Of a stretch of DNA of 64,000 nt, positions 1 to 8,692 are shown in pieces; the first letter of the stretch is position 1; the number at the start of each line of letters is the position of its first letter. Origin of the DNA: Streptomyces sp. NL15-2K. GTDB lineage: Bacteria > Actinomycetota > Actinomycetes > Streptomycetales > Streptomycetaceae. The position numbers and the translations under genes are program-made. Below the pieces are notes generated by a model. It did not search any database and was not told the origin of the DNA. It was given only the letters and a program-made list of their open reading frames with translations. The DNA is taken from assembly GCF_030551255.1 (NCBI RefSeq), contig NZ_CP130630.1:744001-808000 (forward strand), read 5' to 3'.

Positions 1-741
1 CGGGACTCGATCCTGCACGCCGACGAGACGACGTACGCGCACGCCGGACACGAACTGCTCGCCGTCCTGTGCCGCCGTTACCCGGCCGGGCTCGACGACG
101 CGGTGGTCGTACCCATGGGGGCACTCCTCGCCGAGGCCCCGGACGGACGGCAGGTCGTCGACCACCTCGCGGACCGCTTCTACGGCGGCGACCCGCTCGC
201 CCTGCTCGACGCCTGTCTCACGCTGCTGTTCGACTGGCAGACCACGCTGTTCGGGTACGGCATCGCGCTGGAGTCGCACCAGCAGAACATCTCGCTCGTG
301 CTGCGGCCGGGCGGGGTGCGGCTGCTGTTCAAGGACAACGACGGGCCGCGCATCAACCTCGACCGGCTGGACACCGTAGTGCCCGGTCCGTGGGGCTTCG
401 ACGACACGCGGATCTTCGGCCGGGACGACGGGCCGGTCGCCGACCTGTTCGCCACGATCACAGTCCATCTGTGCGCGGGCGCCTACGCGTTCGGGCTGGC
501 TCGGCACCGCCCCGCAGTGCTGAGCCTCGTACGCGACCGGCTGACGGAGGCGGTGGACCGGCTCGGCTCGGACGCGAGGGCGGAATTGCGCGCCCGGGTC
601 CTGGACGTGCCGCGGCTGCCGGTGAAGGCGATGGTCACGGCCGGCACGCTGCTGTCCAAGGAGCGGTCGGGCGCGGCCGACATCAACAAGCACTACACCA
701 CCGGCCCCAACTACCTGCTGTCCGCCGGGGGTTCGTCATGA
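1..741 (+). CDS. IucA/IucC family NIS siderophore synthetase (5' end outside window)
   Basis: C-terminal ~246 residues of an NRPS-independent siderophore synthetase, which uses ATP to condense a carboxylate (typically citrate or 2-oxoglutarate) with an amine or alcohol. The frame is open from base 1, so the true start lies upstream. Visible family signatures are the nucleotide-site loop GIALESHQQN (window residues ~83-92), the acidic LLFKDNDGP motif ~20 residues later, and the C-terminal INKHYTTGPNYL segment. It is followed by a decayed MFS gene, a second NIS synthetase and a PLP decarboxylase, the gene order of vibrioferrin/xanthoferrin-type loci. Family assignment is firm; substrate is inferred only from context. 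Confidence 0.9.
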   Translation, partial: RDSILHADETTYAHAGHELLAVLCRRYPAGLDDAVVVPMGALLAEAPDGRQVVDHLADRFYGGDPLALLDACLTLLFDWQTTLFGYGIALESHQQNISLVLRPGGVRLLFKDNDGPRINLDRLDTVVPGPWGFDDTRIFGRDDGPVADLFATITVHLCAGAYAFGLARHRPAVLSLVRDRLTEAVDRLGSDARAELRARVLDVPRLPVKAMVTAGTLLSKERSGAADINKHYTTGPNYLLSAGGSS

Positions 742-1080
742 GTGCCGGAGTTGGGCGACGACAGGCCCGCTGGGCAGGGATCCGGTACGTAGGGCTGGAC
801 GTCGGCGAGCTCCCAGCGCTGGGCGGCCCTGCCCACGCTGATCGCCGTACGGCTGCTGCTCGGCGCGGGGGCCACCCTCGGCCCGGTGTTCCGGCCGCCG
901 ACTGCGCCCGGGGCCGGGCGCCGGACGGACTGTTCCGCTCGCTGGAGTTCTTTTCCAAGGCCGGCGCGGTCGCGGCGCCCGCCGGGGCCCGGCCACCCCC
1001 GTGCTGACCGGCGGTGCCGCTGCCGCCGTCCTCGCGATCACTTTCCCCCGCTGAAGTTCCGCATCCGCTGGAGCCGTTGA
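738..1080 (+). pseudogene. Decayed MFS exporter remnant between the NIS synthetases
   Basis: The interval starts with an ATG overlapping the upstream stop (ATGA) and ends with a TGA overlapping the ATG of the next synthetase. That is the layout of a translationally coupled gene, but it is only ~340 bp and no single frame crosses it. MFS-like fragments appear in different frames: a TM4-like PTLIAVRLLLGAGATLGPVF at about 830-890, FRSLEFFSKAGAVAAP at about 932-980, and a hydrophobic VLTGGAAAAVLAITF at about 1000-1050. Vibrioferrin-like clusters carry the siderophore exporter (PvsC type) in this slot. I infer an exporter reduced by deletions and frameshifts. It could instead be an unrelated spacer, because the fragments are short. 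Confidence 0.45.
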
Positions 1081-2852
1081 TGCCCTTGCTGACCCTCCCC
1101 CTGACTTCGTCCGAGGGGACGCCCATCTCGCTTCGCCCGCCGGGGAGCACCACCGCCTCCGCCGACCTGCCCACCCCCGACGAGGTGGTGGCCCACACGC
1201 TCCTGAACTGTCTGCTGCGCGAGGTGTCGGGGCCCGAGCACCAGTCAGTCGTCAGCGACGGCCGGCTGCTGCTGCGGCTGCCCCGCCGCGGGGTGCTGCT
1301 GCGCGTGGCCCTGCGCCGCACTTCGCTGCTGGGCGCGCACCGGTTCACCGGCCCGGTGAGCGAGCAGTGCGACGGCGGCTGGGCCGAGGTGGACTGGCGG
1401 CGCCTCGCCGAGTACACGCACGACGAGCTGCGGCTGCGCACCGGCGTGCGCAACGAGGAGTTCCTGGAGCAGATCGCCTCCAGCCACGAGGCGATCGCCA
1501 CCGCGCTGTCCGCCGGGCGGGCCGAGCGCGCCCCGGACGACCGGCTGTCGGCCTACCTCGCCTCGGAGCAGTCGCTGCTGTTCGGGCACCGCTTCCATCC
1601 CACGCCCAAGGCCCGCACCGGCGCCCCGCGCGCCTGGTCCGCGTACGCGCCGGAGGCCGGGGCCGTCTTCCCGCTGCGGCACCTCGCCGTCCGCGCCCCG
1701 CTGATCGCCGAGGAGTCCGCGGAGGCCTTCGCCACCGCAGCACTGGACCGGCAGCGCCCGGACCTCCCCGACGGCTACCGGCTGCTGCCGGCCCACCCGT
1801 GGCAGTACGAGACGCTCCGCGCGCATCCGGCGCTGCGCGCGGCGCTCGCGAGCGGCGATGTCCTCGACCTCGGCCCGGGCGGACGGCCGTTCGCCGCCAC
1901 CGCGTCCGTGCGCACGCTGTACGACGGTGAGACGTTCCTGAAGTTCAGCCTGAACGTGCGGATCACCAACTGCATGCGCAAGAACAGCAGTTACGAGCTG
2001 TCCGGCGCGGTAGCCCTCACCCGCGTCCTGGCCCCGGCGCTCGCCGACCTGGCCGAGCGCTTCCCCGGCAGCGCCGTGTTGCGTGAGCCCGCCTACCGCA
2101 CGCTCGCCCTGCCAGGCCCGGACGGGGCGCCGGACCGCGCGCTGTTCGAGGGCTTCGGCGTCATCGTCCGCGAAGGCCTGCCGCGCCGGCTCGCCCCGGG
2201 CACCACTCCCCTGCTCGCCGCCGCGGTCGCGGACGAGTACCCGAACGGCCCGGCCCACCTCTCCCGACTCCTCGACGGCGCGGACGAGCGGGAGGCCCTC
2301 GACTGGTGGTCGGCGTACCTCGATCTGCTCGTCCCGCCCGTCCTGGCCGCCTACTTCGACCACGGCCTGGTCCTGGAGCCGCATCTGCAGAACGTGCTGA
2401 TCTGCGTGGACGGCGAGGGCAGGCCCGCGCAGGTCCTCTTCCGCGACCTGGAGGGCACCAAGCTGCTGCCCGAGCACCACGCGGAGAACCTCGCCGCGCT
2501 GCCGCCCGAGGTCGCGGGCCCGTTGACGTACGACGCCCAGCGCGGCTGGGACCGGGTCGTCTACTGCCTGCTGGTCAACCACGTCGCCGAGCTGCTCGCC
2601 GGCCTCGCCGACCTGTACCCGGGGGCGGAGGCCGCGCTGTGGGCACGGGTGCGGACCACGCTCCGGGCGTACACCGGCCGCTGCGGCTGCCCGCCGCGCC
2701 TGGCCGCCCTGCTCGCCGGGGTGCCGCTGCCCGCGAAGGCCAACCTGCTCACCCGTTGGGAGCGCAAGGCCGACCGCGAGGCCGGATACGTCCAGCTGCC
2801 GTCACCGCTCGCCGAAGACATCCTGCGCGCCCCGGCCGGAGGTGCCCGATGA
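1080..2852 (+). CDS. IucA/IucC family NIS siderophore synthetase
   Basis: Complete second NIS synthetase of 590 residues, the usual length. The start is ATG 1080, whose A is the last base of the preceding TGA; an upstream in-frame ATG at 1014 would run through the decayed region and is less likely. Family motifs: HPTPKARTG (~residues 176-184, ATP site), LPAHPWQYE, the FLKFSLNVRITNCMRKN segment (~residues 285-300), and the C-lobe loop DHGLVLEPHLQNVL followed by LFRDLEGTKL. It should act in the cytoplasm, activating a carboxylate as the adenylate for condensation with an amine or hydroxy partner. It overlaps the decarboxylase start by 4 bp (ATGA), so the genes are coupled. Confidence 0.92.
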   Translation: MPLLTLPLTSSEGTPISLRPPGSTTASADLPTPDEVVAHTLLNCLLREVSGPEHQSVVSDGRLLLRLPRRGVLLRVALRRTSLLGAHRFTGPVSEQCDGGWAEVDWRRLAEYTHDELRLRTGVRNEEFLEQIASSHEAIATALSAGRAERAPDDRLSAYLASEQSLLFGHRFHPTPKARTGAPRAWSAYAPEAGAVFPLRHLAVRAPLIAEESAEAFATAALDRQRPDLPDGYRLLPAHPWQYETLRAHPALRAALASGDVLDLGPGGRPFAATASVRTLYDGETFLKFSLNVRITNCMRKNSSYELSGAVALTRVLAPALADLAERFPGSAVLREPAYRTLALPGPDGAPDRALFEGFGVIVREGLPRRLAPGTTPLLAAAVADEYPNGPAHLSRLLDGADEREALDWWSAYLDLLVPPVLAAYFDHGLVLEPHLQNVLICVDGEGRPAQVLFRDLEGTKLLPEHHAENLAALPPEVAGPLTYDAQRGWDRVVYCLLVNHVAELLAGLADLYPGAEAALWARVRTTLRAYTGRCGCPPRLAALLAGVPLPAKANLLTRWERKADREAGYVQLPSPLAEDILRAPAGGAR

Positions 2853-4051
2853 CCGACCCGACCCCCGCGGTCCGCGACCACGTCCGGTCCCTGCCCGCGA
2901 CTGAACTGCCCGCGTATGTCTACGATTTGGCGGCACTGCGCACGCACGCCGCCACCGTGCGGGACGCCCTCCCGGAGCGGGTGGAGCTGTATTACGCAGC
3001 CAAGGCCAACCCGGAGCCGGAGATCCTCGCCGCGCTCGAACCGTACGTCGACGGCTACGAGGTCTCCTCGGGCGGCGAACTCGCCCATGTCGCCGACGCG
3101 GTACCGGGCCGGCCGCTCGCCTTCGGCGGCCCCGGCAAGACGCCGGCCGAGCTGGCGGCGGCGCTGGAGAGAGGAGTCGACCGCTTCCACGTCGAGAGCG
3201 GGCACGAGCTGCGCGTGCTGGCCGAGTTGGTGCGGCGTGTCGCACCCGCGCGGCGGGTGGCGGTACTACCCCGGGTCAATCTGCCGGTCGCCGATGGGTC
3301 GTTGGCGGGCAGCTCGCTGGCGATGGGCGGTCGGCCCACGCCCTTCGGCATGGACCCCGACCACGCTGTCGAGGCCGTCCGCGCGCTCACCGACGGCACG
3401 TATCCCCACCTCGAACTGCGCGGCGTTCACGCCCACTTGGCCAGTGGGCTGGAGGCGGCCCAGCAGCTGGCGGTGGCAGAAACCGTCGTCGCGTGGGCGA
3501 CGAGCCTCGGCGTGCCGCTCGTCGAGGTGAACGTGGGCGGCGGCATGACCGTCGACTACGCCCGCCCCGGCCGCAGATTCGACTGGACCGCGTACGGCAG
3601 CGGGCTCGCCCGGCTGACCGAGGCGCATCCGCGGCTCACCCTGCGCATCGAGCCGGGCCGGGCGCTGACGGCGTACTGCGGCTGGTACGCCACCGAGGTG
3701 CTCGATGTGAAGCACAACCACGGCGAGGAGTTCGCGGTCGTACGGGGCGGCACCCATCACCTGCGGACGCCGGCGACGAAGGGGCACGACCAGCCCTGCG
3801 CGGTGCTGCCGGTGGACGCATGGCCGCACCCCTGGCCGAGGCCCGGCGCCGAGGGGAGCCGGGTCACGCTCGCGGGGCAGCTGTGCACGCCGAAGGACGT
3901 CCTGGCCCGGCGGGTGCCCGCGCCCGGGCTCAGGGCCGGTGACCGGGTGGTGTTCGCGCTGGCGGGTGCCTACGCGTGGAACATCTCCCACCACGACTTC
4001 CTGATGCACCCCAGGCCGGGCTTCCACTTCCTGAACGGGGCGTCCTCCTGA
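2849..4051 (+). CDS. PLP-dependent fold-type III decarboxylase (siderophore pathway, LysA-like)
   Basis: A 400-residue alanine-racemase-fold/diaminopimelate-decarboxylase-like enzyme. The PLP lysine lies in YYAAKANPEPEIL (~residues 46-58); the HAHLASG motif (~194), the glycine-rich VNVGGGMTVDY phosphate-binding loop (~229) and EPGRALTAYCGWY (~268) follow. The start ATG 2849 overlaps the upstream stop. In NIS clusters homologues (PvsE, SbnH, XssA types) decarboxylate a citryl- or amino-acid-derived intermediate; housekeeping LysA is less likely given the operon. The tail ISHHDFLMHPRP is typical of this siderophore clade. Exact substrate unknown. Confidence 0.88.
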   Translation: MTDPTPAVRDHVRSLPATELPAYVYDLAALRTHAATVRDALPERVELYYAAKANPEPEILAALEPYVDGYEVSSGGELAHVADAVPGRPLAFGGPGKTPAELAAALERGVDRFHVESGHELRVLAELVRRVAPARRVAVLPRVNLPVADGSLAGSSLAMGGRPTPFGMDPDHAVEAVRALTDGTYPHLELRGVHAHLASGLEAAQQLAVAETVVAWATSLGVPLVEVNVGGGMTVDYARPGRRFDWTAYGSGLARLTEAHPRLTLRIEPGRALTAYCGWYATEVLDVKHNHGEEFAVVRGGTHHLRTPATKGHDQPCAVLPVDAWPHPWPRPGAEGSRVTLAGQLCTPKDVLARRVPAPGLRAGDRVVFALAGAYAWNISHHDFLMHPRPGFHFLNGASS

Positions 4052-4164
4052 CCGGGCACCCGCAGGCTGCGCTTGCCGAGCCCGCCGGGGCGGAGGAGCC
4101 TCAAAGGGAGAGCCCCCCTCGCGGCCCGCTCCTCGCCGGGCCGCGGCCCTCGAAGGAGGTCACC

Positions 4165-4527
4165 ATGGGCACTGCGGCACGCCCCGGCTTCGACACCGAA
4201 ACACTGCGCCAGGGCATCGAAGGACAGGCAGAGACTCTGCTGTCGCTCTACGCCGACGACGCCGAACTACGCGTCGTGGACCGCAACACCCAGCCGAGCC
4301 ACCCCAAGGTCCTGCACGGCCGTGACGAGATCGCCGAGATGCTGAACGACGTCTACAACCGCGAAATGACGCACAAGCTGGAGCGGTGTGTCGTCCAGGG
4401 CGACCAGGCCGCCTTCAGCGAGTCCTGCGAGTACCCGGACGGGGTGCGTGTCCTCGCCGAGTCGATGGTGTCGCTGCGCAACGGCAAGATCGTCGACCAG
4501 ACCCTCATCCAGGCCTGGGACGAATAG
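4165..4527 (+). CDS. SnoaL/NTF2-like nuclear transport factor 2 family protein
   Basis: Small 120-residue protein of the NTF2-like fold (YADDAELRVVD, VLHGRDEIAEML, SMVSLRNGKIVDQTLIQAWDE), the cone-shaped alpha+beta fold of SnoaL-type proteins. A strong Shine-Dalgarno AAGGAGGT (4153-4160) sits 4 bp before ATG 4165. It lies 113 bp after the siderophore decarboxylase and before the riboswitch-controlled folD, and need not belong to either unit. No catalytic residues can be assigned from sequence; a stress-related or ligand-binding role is possible. Confidence 0.8.
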   Translation: MGTAARPGFDTETLRQGIEGQAETLLSLYADDAELRVVDRNTQPSHPKVLHGRDEIAEMLNDVYNREMTHKLERCVVQGDQAAFSESCEYPDGVRVLAESMVSLRNGKIVDQTLIQAWDE

Positions 4528-4555
4528 GAGGGCAGGAGGGACGCGTTAGGCTGGA

Positions 4556-4636
4556 CCCGGGCCGTGACTGGCGCTGAGGTGGAGCACCACCGGGGAGCGG
4601 CCCGCACCGTGGATGCCGTGCGCCTGGGCGATTTCC
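4556..4636 (+). ncRNA. ZTP (pfl) riboswitch upstream of folD
   Basis: The RNA matches the pfl motif that senses ZTP/ZMP, signalling 10-formyl-THF shortage. P1 stem GGGCCG (4559-4564) pairs with CGGCCC (4598-4603) and encloses the conserved GTGACTGGCG; P2 is GGTGG (4578-4582) with CCACC (4587-4591), followed by the conserved CGGGGAGC. The second domain has a GCAC/GTGC hairpin (4604-4621) and the conserved CGCCTGGGC (4621-4629) that forms the pseudoknot. It lies 25-30 bp before folD and its SD AGGAG (4650-4654). Expected to switch folD on when folate one-carbon units run low; whether by transcription or ribosome access is unclear. Confidence 0.9.
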
Positions 4637-4661
4637 GTTCGAACCTGCCCAGGAGTGGATC

Positions 4662-5519
4662 ATGTCTCAGGCCCGGCTCATGGACGGCACCGCGCTCGCC
4701 CGGCGGATGGTGGAGGAGACCGCCGAGCGGGCGGCCGACCTCACCGAGCGCACGGGGCAGGCGCCCTGCCTGGCGACCGTGCTGGTCGGTGAGGACCCCG
4801 CGTCCGTCACCTACGTCCGGATGAAGCGGAACCGCTGCCGCAAGGCGGGCATCGAGTCCCGCCATGTGGCGCTGCCCGCCGCCACGACCACCGAGGAACT
4901 CGTCGGCACCCTCCGCTCCCTGTCGGACGACCCCGCCGTGCACGGCATCCTGCTCCAGCACCCGATGGGCACGCACATCGACGAGCGGGCCGCGTTCGAG
5001 GCGATCGCTCCCGAGAAGGACGTCGACGGCGTCACCCTCGCCTCCTTCGCCACCATGAGCTTCGGACTGCCGGGCTTCGTGTCCAGCACACCCGGCGGGA
5101 TCCTCCGGCTGCTCGACGAGTACGACATCGACCCGGCCGGCCGGCGGGCCGTGGTCGTGGGCCGCAGCGCGATCCTGGGCAAGCCGGTCGGCATGCTGCT
5201 GCTCGCCCGCGACGCGACGGTGACCTACTGCCACTCCCGCACCCGGGACCTGTCCGCGGCCGTCCGCGAGGCGGACATCGTGGTCGCCTCCGTGGGGCGG
5301 CCGCGGCTGATCCGGGGCCAGGACATCAAGCCCGGCGCCGTCGTGATCGATGCCGGGTACAACCCCGGCAACGTCGGTGACGTCGACTTCGACTCCGCCG
5401 TGGAACAGGCCTCGCTGATCACGCCGGTGCCGGGCGGCGTGGGCCCGATGACCATCGCCACGCTGCTGGAGCAGACCACGGACGCCGCCGCCCGGCAGCT
5501 CGGGGCGCTCGGGGTGTGA
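4662..5519 (+). CDS. folD: Bifunctional methylene-THF dehydrogenase / methenyl-THF cyclohydrolase
   Basis: A 285-residue FolD that interconverts 5,10-methylene-THF, 5,10-methenyl-THF and 10-formyl-THF in the cytoplasm. Signatures: YVRMKRNRCRKAGI, with the catalytic Lys/Tyr region (~residues 48-61), the GILLQHPMG loop (~102-110), PEKDVDGV, the NADP-binding VVVGRSAILGKPVGMLLL (~163-180) and the C-terminal TPVPGGVGPMTIATLL. ATG 4662 has an AGGAG SD 7 bp upstream. The upstream ZTP riboswitch fits this function and implies control by folate status rather than by neighbouring genes. Confidence 0.97.
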   Translation: MSQARLMDGTALARRMVEETAERAADLTERTGQAPCLATVLVGEDPASVTYVRMKRNRCRKAGIESRHVALPAATTTEELVGTLRSLSDDPAVHGILLQHPMGTHIDERAAFEAIAPEKDVDGVTLASFATMSFGLPGFVSSTPGGILRLLDEYDIDPAGRRAVVVGRSAILGKPVGMLLLARDATVTYCHSRTRDLSAAVREADIVVASVGRPRLIRGQDIKPGAVVIDAGYNPGNVGDVDFDSAVEQASLITPVPGGVGPMTIATLLEQTTDAAARQLGALGV

Positions 5520-5664
5520 TCAGCATCCGCCGGGCGGGGCCGTGCGCCGGTGGGGACTCGGGCGGGGCGTCGCCGGCCTGCTGCCTGCTGGGCGGCGCCG
5601 CGGTGGCCGAGGTGGTGCTGATGGTGTGTCCGGCCTAGGGACCCTCCGACGGCTGGAGCCGCGC

Positions 5665-6492
5665 CTACCGAAGAGCCGGGACCGTTCGTGATACCCGCAG
5701 TTCCGTGAGATACCGCTTGGTGACCCGGCCTCCGTACCGCCTGTCGATCAGCCCGGCGATGCACTCCAGCAGTCCATCCCTGGCCTCCGGCGGCAGCGCC
5801 CGGTGGCCGGAGTAGGTCCGCAGCACCTCCAGGTACTCCGCCGTGGTGTACGTCAGGTCCCACTCGTAACGCCGGAAGACGACAGGGCCGAACCGGCCGC
5901 TGCGTGCGACCTCGTCCGCGTGATCCGAGGTGTCGACGTCCTGTGCCGCGGGAGGTCGCAGCCCCGGAGGGGTGGCCGGATCGAAACGCTCGTAGCAGTC
6001 CTGGACCTCGACGAAGAACTCTTCGCTGCCGCCCGCCACGTGCTGCGTGGCGACCACGGAGAGGGCGCCACCGGGCCGCAGCGCGTCGGCGGCTTTCGCC
6101 ATCCTCACCGCCGGATCGATCCAGTGGAACGCCGTCGCCGAGACGACCGCGTCGAACGGCTCCTCGGGCAGTGTCCAGGTCTCGAAGTCCGCCGTCACGA
6201 TCTCCACCGCTTCGAACCCGGCCAGGTTGCGCCGGGCCACGGCGGCCATGTCCGTGCCCAGCTCGACGGCGATGATCCGGCAACCGCGCTCGGCGAGCGG
6301 CAAGGTCGCCTTGCCGGTCCCCGCCCCTACCTCAAGGACACGACAGCCGGGGCCGGTGCCGGCCACCTCGGTGAGGTCGTCGAACAGCTCAGTCGGGTAC
6401 CCGGGCCTGGCCCGGTCGTACAGCTCCGCGTCCTCGTCAAAGGTCCGGCTCAGGTGAACACGGCGCGTTTCGTCAGGCGTGTCATCGCGCAT
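5665..6492 (-). CDS. Class I SAM-dependent methyltransferase
   Basis: A 275-residue Rossmann-fold methyltransferase. The N-terminal RTFDEDAELYDRARPGYP block is typical of a common actinobacterial type-11/25 subgroup; motif I is VLEVGAGTGKATLPLAERG (~residues 51-69), an acidic EL ends beta-2, and FDAVVSATAFHWID (~113-126) is motif II/III. The C-terminal part carries an aromatic-rich YEWDLTYTTAEYLEVLRTYS segment. No substrate can be inferred. It lies just downstream of a TetR gene on the same strand (28 bp or more between them), so co-transcription is possible. Confidence 0.85.
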   Translation of the reverse strand: MRDDTPDETRRVHLSRTFDEDAELYDRARPGYPTELFDDLTEVAGTGPGCRVLEVGAGTGKATLPLAERGCRIIAVELGTDMAAVARRNLAGFEAVEIVTADFETWTLPEEPFDAVVSATAFHWIDPAVRMAKAADALRPGGALSVVATQHVAGGSEEFFVEVQDCYERFDPATPPGLRPPAAQDVDTSDHADEVARSGRFGPVVFRRYEWDLTYTTAEYLEVLRTYSGHRALPPEARDGLLECIAGLIDRRYGGRVTKRYLTELRVSRTVPALR

Positions 6493-6519
6493 GGCAGCAC
6501 ACTAGGGCCTGTCCGGCGT

Positions 6520-7221
6520 TCAAGCCGGAGCCCCGGGGCTCCGCAGACCACCCCCGCCCCGGGAGACGCCCGGCTCCCAGCCTGCCGGCCGCAGAATTCC
6601 CAGCAGCTGCCGGACCAGTTCGTCGACGACCTCGTCCAGCGTCGCGTCCACCCACCCGGCGTTCCAGTCGTGCAGCAGACCGTTGACGCTGCCGATGAAC
6701 GCCGCCGCGGCGAGCCGGTAGTCGCGCGGCACCGCCTCCCCGCGCTCCACGGCCGCCTCCGCCTCGGCGCGCACGAGCTCCACCCAGCGGGAGCGGCGGG
6801 CAAGCCGCTGCTCCTCGAGGCGTGGGCTGACGCCGATGATCTCGACGAAGGTGATGCGCACGCGGCGCGGATCGCCGGAGACGTTCGCGGCGTACGCGCG
6901 GAAGAGCGCGGCGACGCGTTCGGCGAGGGGCAGGTGCTCGGCACCGGCCACGGCGGCCAGGACCGCCTCCTCCGCCCAGGCGTTGACCTGAAGGTGCAGG
7001 GCGGCCAGCACGTCCTCGAGGGTGCGGAACTCCTCGTAGAACTGACGGGTCGACAGGCCCGCGGCCTCGCTGAGCGCGGCGACGGTGGTGGCGCGGTAGC
7101 CCGGGCTGTCCCCGAACAGCTGGAGCGCCGCGTCCAGGAACCGGCGTCGCCGCTCGGCCTGCCGTTCCTCGGCCGACTTTCCGCCGTACCGGCCGGTCGG
7201 CGCCTTGAGTCTGCCCGTCAC
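6520..7221 (-). CDS. TetR/AcrR family transcriptional regulator
   Basis: About 233 residues with an N-terminal TetR HTH (RRRRFLDAALQLFGDSPGYR, then the recognition region AGLSTRQFYEEFRTLEDVL, ~residues 20-70) and a helical ligand-binding domain. I chose GTG 7221, since GGGAG lies 6-7 bp upstream; a GTG at 7245 would add 8 residues. The gene is divergent from the secreted beta-propeller gene, and a perfect palindrome (7313-7328) lies between them, so it probably represses itself and that gene. Ligand unknown. Confidence 0.88.
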   Translation of the reverse strand: MTGRLKAPTGRYGGKSAEERQAERRRRFLDAALQLFGDSPGYRATTVAALSEAAGLSTRQFYEEFRTLEDVLAALHLQVNAWAEEAVLAAVAGAEHLPLAERVAALFRAYAANVSGDPRRVRITFVEIIGVSPRLEEQRLARRSRWVELVRAEAEAAVERGEAVPRDYRLAAAAFIGSVNGLLHDWNAGWVDATLDEVVDELVRQLLGILRPAGWEPGVSRGGGGLRSPGAPA

Positions 7222-7312
7222 CGATTCTCCCAACTCCCGCTCCACCGTCCCATGATCCGCCCCGCGGCCAATTTTGTCGTGTACGCAGTCTTGTGCAGAA
7301 GGGCGACCCTTC

Positions 7313-7328
7313 CTTACTTTGCAGTAAG
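7313..7328. promoter_or_regulatory. Palindromic operator, probable TetR site
   Basis: CTTACT-TTGC-AGTAAG is a perfect 6-bp inverted repeat with a 4-bp spacer in the only intergenic region between the divergent TetR and beta-propeller genes. Size, symmetry and relatively AT-rich half sites in a GC-rich genome suit a TetR-family operator. Binding by the adjacent regulator is inferred. Confidence 0.65.
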
Positions 7329-7414
7329 TTGACTCTGAATCCAGCCGTGTTCAGATTCTCCCCCTGTTTTGGCATGTCCTACTCATGACCCCACCCGCAG
7401 AGGAGAGAGCAGTC

Positions 7415-8665
7415 ATGCCTGCTTTCCGTCCCAGGCACCTGTGCTCGGTAGCCGCCGCCCTCGTGCTGACCGTCTCCGTCCCCGCGACCGCCGCCACCGC
7501 CGCCCAGGACTCCTCGGCCGCCCTGCGCGAGGTGATGTTCGTGGGCAACAACTGGGACGGCACCGCCGATGTCATCAAGTCCACCGGGGACTTCGCGAAG
7601 ATCGGCCGTATCAATGTGATCCCCGACAAGGACCAGCGGATGGCGGAGATCAACGCCGATCCGATCCGGTGGATCGCCTTCATGACCATCCGCAACAGCG
7701 TCGGCGAGGGTCACGACCAGTTCGTCGACGACATGTACTCCACGCCCGACGGCAAGTCGGTGGTCGTCTCGCGGCCGAGCTTCGCCGACGTCGTCTCGAT
7801 CGACCTCACCACCGGGAGCATCAACTGGCGTTTCCCCGTGTCGGGTTATCGTGCCGACCACATGGCGGTCTCCCCCGACGGCAAGCGGGTCGCGGTGTCG
7901 GCGTCGACCGGGAACACCGTGCACGTGCTGGACATCGTCACCGGCAAGCAGCTCGGCTCGTTCGCCACGGGCGACAAGCCGCACGAGAACATCTTCACCA
8001 AGGACGGCAAGTACATCTGGAACATGGCCATCGGTGATGTGAACACCGCGACCGACGCCCCCTGGTTGGACTGGACGAAGGGCAACCGGCGCATCACCGT
8101 CGTCGACGCGACCACGTACCAGCAGGTCAAGGTCATCGACATGCGGGAGCGGCTGGACGCGATCGGTCTCAAGGACTACTCCGACGCGGTCCGGCCCGCG
8201 GTCTTCTCACCCGACGAGTCCAAGCTGTACTTCCAGGTCTCGTTCTTCAACGGCTTCTTCGAGTACGACATCGCCACCGACAAGATCACCCGAACGAAGA
8301 CCCTGCCGAAGAACCCGGCGACCAGCGACGACCGCACCACGTTCGTCAACGACTCGCGTCACCACGGCATTTCGATGAGCCCGGACGGCTCCAAGCTGTG
8401 CGTGGCGGGCACGATGGACGACTACGCGACCGTCGTCGACCGCGCCACCCTCCAGCAGGGCCCGCTGGTCACCGCCTCCAAGCCCTACTGGGCCACCGTC
8501 AGCGGCGACGGCAAGAGCTGTGTCGTCTCCGAGAGCGGCACCGACCAGGTCACGGCGATCGACTTCGCCACCGGCCGCAAGACGGTGTCGGTACCGGTGG
8601 GCGACCATCCGCAGCGCGTACGGCTCGGTCACGTGACCGCGGGCTGGTCGGGGCCGGCTTCCTGA
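7415..8665 (+). CDS. Secreted YncE-like beta-propeller protein
   Basis: A 416-residue exported protein. Residues 1-30 form a Sec signal peptide (RPRHLCSVAAALVLTVSVPATAATAAQ). The rest has repeated propeller blades with consensus like SPDGKRVAVSASTGNTVHVLDIVTGKQ, SPDESKLYFQVSF, SPDGSKLCVAGTMDDYATVVD and SGDGKSCVVSESGTDQVTAIDFATG, as in YncE/lactonase-like seven-bladed repeats. ATG 7415 follows AGGAG (7401-7405) by 9 bp; an upstream ATG (7385) has poorer context. Such proteins bind partners or metals extracellularly, but no reaction can be assigned. It is divergent from the TetR gene, which probably controls it. Confidence 0.85.
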   Translation: MPAFRPRHLCSVAAALVLTVSVPATAATAAQDSSAALREVMFVGNNWDGTADVIKSTGDFAKIGRINVIPDKDQRMAEINADPIRWIAFMTIRNSVGEGHDQFVDDMYSTPDGKSVVVSRPSFADVVSIDLTTGSINWRFPVSGYRADHMAVSPDGKRVAVSASTGNTVHVLDIVTGKQLGSFATGDKPHENIFTKDGKYIWNMAIGDVNTATDAPWLDWTKGNRRITVVDATTYQQVKVIDMRERLDAIGLKDYSDAVRPAVFSPDESKLYFQVSFFNGFFEYDIATDKITRTKTLPKNPATSDDRTTFVNDSRHHGISMSPDGSKLCVAGTMDDYATVVDRATLQQGPLVTASKPYWATVSGDGKSCVVSESGTDQVTAIDFATGRKTVSVPVGDHPQRVRLGHVTAGWSGPAS

Positions 8666-8692
8666 CGCTGAGTCCGTCAAACCCTCGTCGGT

